Position numbers and translations under genes: made by a program | Assembly (NCBI GenBank): GCA_937960785.1 | Contig: CALGOZ010000018.1 | Location: 1 to 18,238, forward strand | DNA length: 18,238 nucleotides | Direction: 5' to 3' | Source of the DNA: an uncultured Pseudogracilibacillus sp. | Lineage (GTDB): Bacteria; Bacillota; Bacilli; Bacillales; Amphibacillaceae | Notes under the pieces: model-generated | The model's database searches: none | The model's input: the letters and a program-made list of their open reading frames with translations, nothing else | Told to the model about the DNA's origin: nothing | Shown here: piece by piece, positions 15,945 through 18,238 of the stretch | How positions within the stretch are numbered: position 1 is the stretch's first letter | Layout: each line of letters begins with the position of its first letter

Positions 15945-15973
15945 CCTTTCCTCGTGTAGGAAAGGCTTTTTTA
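15945..15973 (+). terminator. SAM-controlled intrinsic terminator of the metK leader
   Basis: CCTTTCCT (15945–15952) and AGGAAAGG (15958–15965) enclose a 5-nt loop and are followed by CTTTTTTATT. When SAM stabilises P1, this hairpin can form and end transcription about 155 nt before metK. The remaining 155-nt leader contains a possible long-range pairing (GCAAATAATATA near 15983 with TATATTATTT near 16050) of unknown meaning. Confidence 0.9.
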
Positions 15974-16127
15974 TTGTTGCAACGCAAATAATATAAGGAA
16001 CAATCATCGACAATGACTATGTAAATGTCGTAGTCTTGTGCGAGCTATTATATATTATTTTGTTTGCAATATCCTACTCTAACTTTTAAGAGCTCCGTAA
16101 AATGTACTATATTTAGGAGGCTTTACA

Positions 16128-17309
16128 TTGAAGAAAAATCGTCGTTTATTTACTTCAGAATCTGTAACGGAAGGTCATCCGGATAAAATGAGTGACCAAA
16201 TATCCGATGCAATTTTAGATGAGATTTACAAAAGTGATCCAGAAGCCCGGGTTGCTTGTGAAACGACCGTCACTACAGGGCTTGTACTTGTTGCTGGAGA
16301 AATTACGACATCGACTTATGTCGATATTCCAGCAATCGTTCGAGATACAGTAAAAGAAATTGGTTATACAAGGGCAAAGTACGGCTTCGATGCAGAAACT
16401 TGTGCTGTGTTAACTTCGATCGATGAGCAGTCTCCGGATATTGCAAGCAGTGTCGATGTTGCATTAGAGACTCGTGAGGGAAAAGTTGAAAAAACTCTCG
16501 GTGCTGGTGACCAAGGATTAATGTTTGGGTATGCTTGCGATGAGACAGAAGAACTAATGCCATTGCCTATTGATTTAGCACACAAATTAGCTAAACGGTT
16601 AGCCGACGTCCGTAAAAATGGCACATTAACTTATTTACGTCCAGACGGGAAGACCCAAGTAACCGTTGAATACGATGAAGACGATCGTCCATTACGGGTC
16701 GACGCCATCGTCGTATCAACACAACATCATCCAGAGGTAACTCAAGAAATGATTCATAAAGATATAATTGAACACGTTATTAAACCAATTGTTCCGGAAT
16801 CTTTATTAGATGATGAGACAAAGTATTATGTTAATCCATCAGGGCGTTTTGTTATCGGCGGTCCTCAAGGGGATGTAGGTTTAACCGGTAGGAAAATTAT
16901 CGTCGATTCCTATGGCGGTTATGCCCATCACGGTGGGGGAGCATTCAGTGGAAAAGATCCGACAAAAGTAGATCGTTCAGCTGCTTACGCTGCCCGTTAT
17001 GTTGCCAAAAACTTAGTCGCCGCAGGTGTAGCACGCAAGTTAGAAGTACAAATTGCTTATGCTATCGGCGTGGCCCAACCAGTATCTATTTCAGTAGACA
17101 CCTTTGGTACAGGGGCGATTTCTGATCAAGAAATTGTCGAGATTATTCATAAAGAATTCGATTTAAGTCCAGCAGGGATAATCGAAACATTGGATTTACG
17201 TCGGCCAATTTATCGTCAGACGGCAGCTTACGGTCATTTTGGTCGAAACGATTTAGATTTAACTTGGGAACGAACTGACCGAGTAGAAGATATTAAAAAA
17301 TATTTATAG
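16128..17309 (+). CDS. metK: S-adenosylmethionine synthetase
   Basis: Makes SAM from methionine and ATP in the cytosol. The 393 residues contain GHPDKMSDQISDAILD (16–31; His17 and Asp19 in the active site), GAGDQG (125–130) with MFGYA, GGPQGDVGLTGRK (244–256) and the P-loop-like GGGAFSGKD (269–277), all intact, as expected for the normal tetrameric enzyme. The start is TTG, 7 nt after AGGAGG (16115–16120). The gene stands alone between the riboswitch leader and a terminator. Divergence from pckA matches the B. subtilis order. Confidence 0.98.
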   Translation: MKKNRRLFTSESVTEGHPDKMSDQISDAILDEIYKSDPEARVACETTVTTGLVLVAGEITTSTYVDIPAIVRDTVKEIGYTRAKYGFDAETCAVLTSIDEQSPDIASSVDVALETREGKVEKTLGAGDQGLMFGYACDETEELMPLPIDLAHKLAKRLADVRKNGTLTYLRPDGKTQVTVEYDEDDRPLRVDAIVVSTQHHPEVTQEMIHKDIIEHVIKPIVPESLLDDETKYYVNPSGRFVIGGPQGDVGLTGRKIIVDSYGGYAHHGGGAFSGKDPTKVDRSAAYAARYVAKNLVAAGVARKLEVQIAYAIGVAQPVSISVDTFGTGAISDQEIVEIIHKEFDLSPAGIIETLDLRRPIYRQTAAYGHFGRNDLDLTWERTDRVEDIKKYL

Positions 17310-17344
17310 TAAAAAACTATGATAAACTAGCCTTAATTAAAAGA

Positions 17345-17395
17345 AAGGACTGATTTTCTCCTATGTGGAGGTATTCAGTCCTTCGTTATTTTATA
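17345..17395 (+). terminator. Intrinsic terminator after metK
   Basis: AAGGACTGA (17345–17353) pairs with TCAGTCCTT (17375–17383), with an inner stem CTCC/GGAG, followed by CGTTATTTTAT. The T-tract is interrupted but the stem is long. Confidence 0.75.
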
Positions 17396-17424
17396 AAAAA
17401 TTCAATCTAGATGTGTCAAGATAT

Positions 17425-17525
17425 TGAAATCGAAGAAAAGTAAAACTTCGTATGTGCTGTGCCTTCCAACACACCTGAAATCGAAGAAAAGCTAGATTTA
17501 GTGTATGCGGTCCGCACTCAAAGAT
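17425..17525. repeat. Two degenerate 51-bp repeats
   Basis: The 16-mer TGAAATCGAAGAAAAG occurs at 17425–17440 and again at 17476–17491, exactly 51 bp apart. After each copy the sequence is partly alike (TATGTGCTGTGCC versus TATGCGGTCCGCA). No frame without stops spans both, so this is probably a decayed repeat rather than coding DNA. Confidence 0.6.
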
Positions 17526-17554
17526 AATTGTAAGTGAAAAAAGATGAAAAAGAA

Positions 17555-17704
17555 GAGGCTGGGACAAAACTCAGCAAAAAACCTTGAGGAAGTGGTTTTA
17601 TTTAGTTGATGCATTGAAAAAATTGCTTTAAACCTTCCGTTTCATTGACTAGCCGAGGAAATTTGTAAGAAAATACTTTAACAACCTTCTCCTCGAGTAA
17701 ATTT
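17555..17704 (-). mobile_element. Possible solo end of an IS1182-like element with a short frame remnant
   Basis: GAGGCTGGGACAAAAC (17555–17570) resembles the terminal sequence I associate with IS1182-family elements and their relics in Firmicutes. On the minus strand just inside it, a 33-codon stop-bounded frame ends at 17602 (…KVFSYKFPRLVNETEGLKQF…); it has no start or ribosome site and could be a transposase C-terminal scrap. The matching opposite end (TTGTCCCAGCCTC) is not in the window, so this could be only a fragment. Without a search this is tentative. Confidence 0.3.
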
Positions 17705-17784
17705 TACACGTAAAAACTTTATTGCTTACTAATTGTGGTTAAATTAAGTGTGATATCTATTTAAGCTTAATTGACTGGATCTTT
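17705..17784. other. AT-rich spacer before the right repeat array
   Basis: No gene, hairpin with T-run or repeat unit recognised here. Confidence 0.4.
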
Positions 17785-17866
17785 TGCTGAGTAAGTTAGC
17801 AGTGATATTTGCTAGTGTGGCCCTCTGCTGAGTAAGTTAGCAGTGATATTTGCTAGTGTGGCCCTC
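17785..17866. repeat. Exact 41-bp tandem duplication related to the 52-bp repeat
   Basis: Positions 17785–17825 and 17826–17866 are identical. Each begins TGCTGAGTAAGTTAGCAGTG and contains the 5' arm GAGTAAGT of the 52-bp repeat, but the 3' arm ACTTACNC is absent. A different short stem, TAGCA/TGCTA, takes its place. A third partial copy leads directly into the 52-bp array. Confidence 0.9.
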
Positions 17867-17867
17867 T

Positions 17868-18238
17868 CTGAGTAAGTTAGTAGAGGAATCCGTTTAGACT
17901 TACCCAGCCGGCGTTTCTACTGTGTAAGTCCACCTACAAAATCGTTTCAACTTACTCATTGGAGTGCTCTACCGAGTAAGTTAATGAGAAACAACAGTTC
18001 ATCTTACTCACGGGAAAGCCTCACCAGGTAAGTCAATGCACAAAAGTATTTCAACTTACACAGTGGAGCACTTTACCGAGTAAGTCAACATACAACAGCA
18101 TTTTAACTTACTCATTGGAGTGCTCTACCGAGTAAGTCAACATACAACAGCATTTTAACTTACCCAGTGGAGTGCTCTCACGGGTAAGTCAACATACAAC
18201 AGCGCTTCAACTTACCCAGTGGAGTGCTCTCACGGGTA
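17868..18238. repeat. Right array of 52-bp palindromic tandem repeat
   Basis: Seven full units start at 17868, 17920, 17972, 18024, 18076, 18128 and 18180, with an eighth cut by the window end at 18232; every step is exactly 52 bp. Each unit holds a 5' arm (GAGTAAGT or GGGTAAGT in most), an interval such as CAACATACAACAGC, a 3' arm (ACTTACTC or ACTTACCC) and a linker AGTGGAGTGCTCTA/C. A 3' arm, its linker and the next 5' arm form a 32-nt imperfect palindrome with inner GAG/CTC. The last three units are nearly identical and the first ones more diverged. No frame with a ribosome site is present. Confidence 0.92.

Noticed and set aside
15825..16013. 62-residue minus-strand open frame
   Set aside because: It lies over the SAM riboswitch and its terminator, with no ribosome site; the RNA structure explains the sequence.
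16303..16624. Two 86-residue minus-strand frames inside metK
   Set aside because: They are antisense shadows of a highly conserved gene and have no domain-like features.
17868..18238. CRISPR array
   Set aside because: Period and palindromes look similar, but the 20-nt intervals are conserved rather than unique, the repeat-like parts vary, and no cas gene is present.

Overview
The window is a low-GC Firmicute chromosome segment, most likely from a Bacillaceae rod of the Bacillus/Oceanobacillus/Virgibacillus type. Evidence: AT-rich intergenic DNA, strong AGGAGG-type ribosome sites, several TTG starts, a SAM-I riboswitch ahead of metK, CcpN-like operators ahead of pckA, and a men–ytkD–ytlACD–pckA–metK order that resembles the Bacillus subtilis chromosome.

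Layout. Positions 1–300 hold a decaying tandem array of a ~52-bp repeat. Then comes a minus-strand group, menA–menI–NRDE protein (2851 down to 652). It diverges from the plus-strand menaquinone genes menF, menD, menH, menB (3091–7926), which end at a strong terminator, and menE (8094–9551). A 111-residue protein of unknown function and the Nudix hydrolase ytkD follow. Converging on them is a minus-strand ABC importer of the NitT/TauT/Ssu family (ytlA, ytlC, ytlD; 13274 down to 10646). Next is pckA (minus), then the SAM riboswitch and metK (plus). The window ends in ~900 bp without genes: the metK terminator, fragments of other repeats, and a much better preserved array of the same 52-bp repeat (17868–18238), preceded by an exact 41-bp tandem duplication.

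How the genes work together. MenF, MenD, MenH, MenE, MenB, the YdiI-like thioesterase (MenI) and MenA supply chorismate-to-demethylmenaquinone steps: isochorismate, SEPHCHC, SHCHC, OSB-CoA, DHNA-CoA, DHNA and prenylated DHNA. Only o-succinylbenzoate synthase (MenC) and the final methyltransferase (MenG) are missing from this window. PckA (gluconeogenesis) and MetK (SAM synthesis) are housekeeping genes with recognisable control elements.

The protein genes are ordinary. The unusual material is non-coding: the 52-bp repeat arrays at both edges, in the same orientation, which imitate a CRISPR layout (32-nt imperfect palindrome plus 20-nt interval) but have conserved intervals; a perfect 9-bp-arm palindrome between the divergent menA and menF promoters; and a possible solo insertion-sequence end near 17555.
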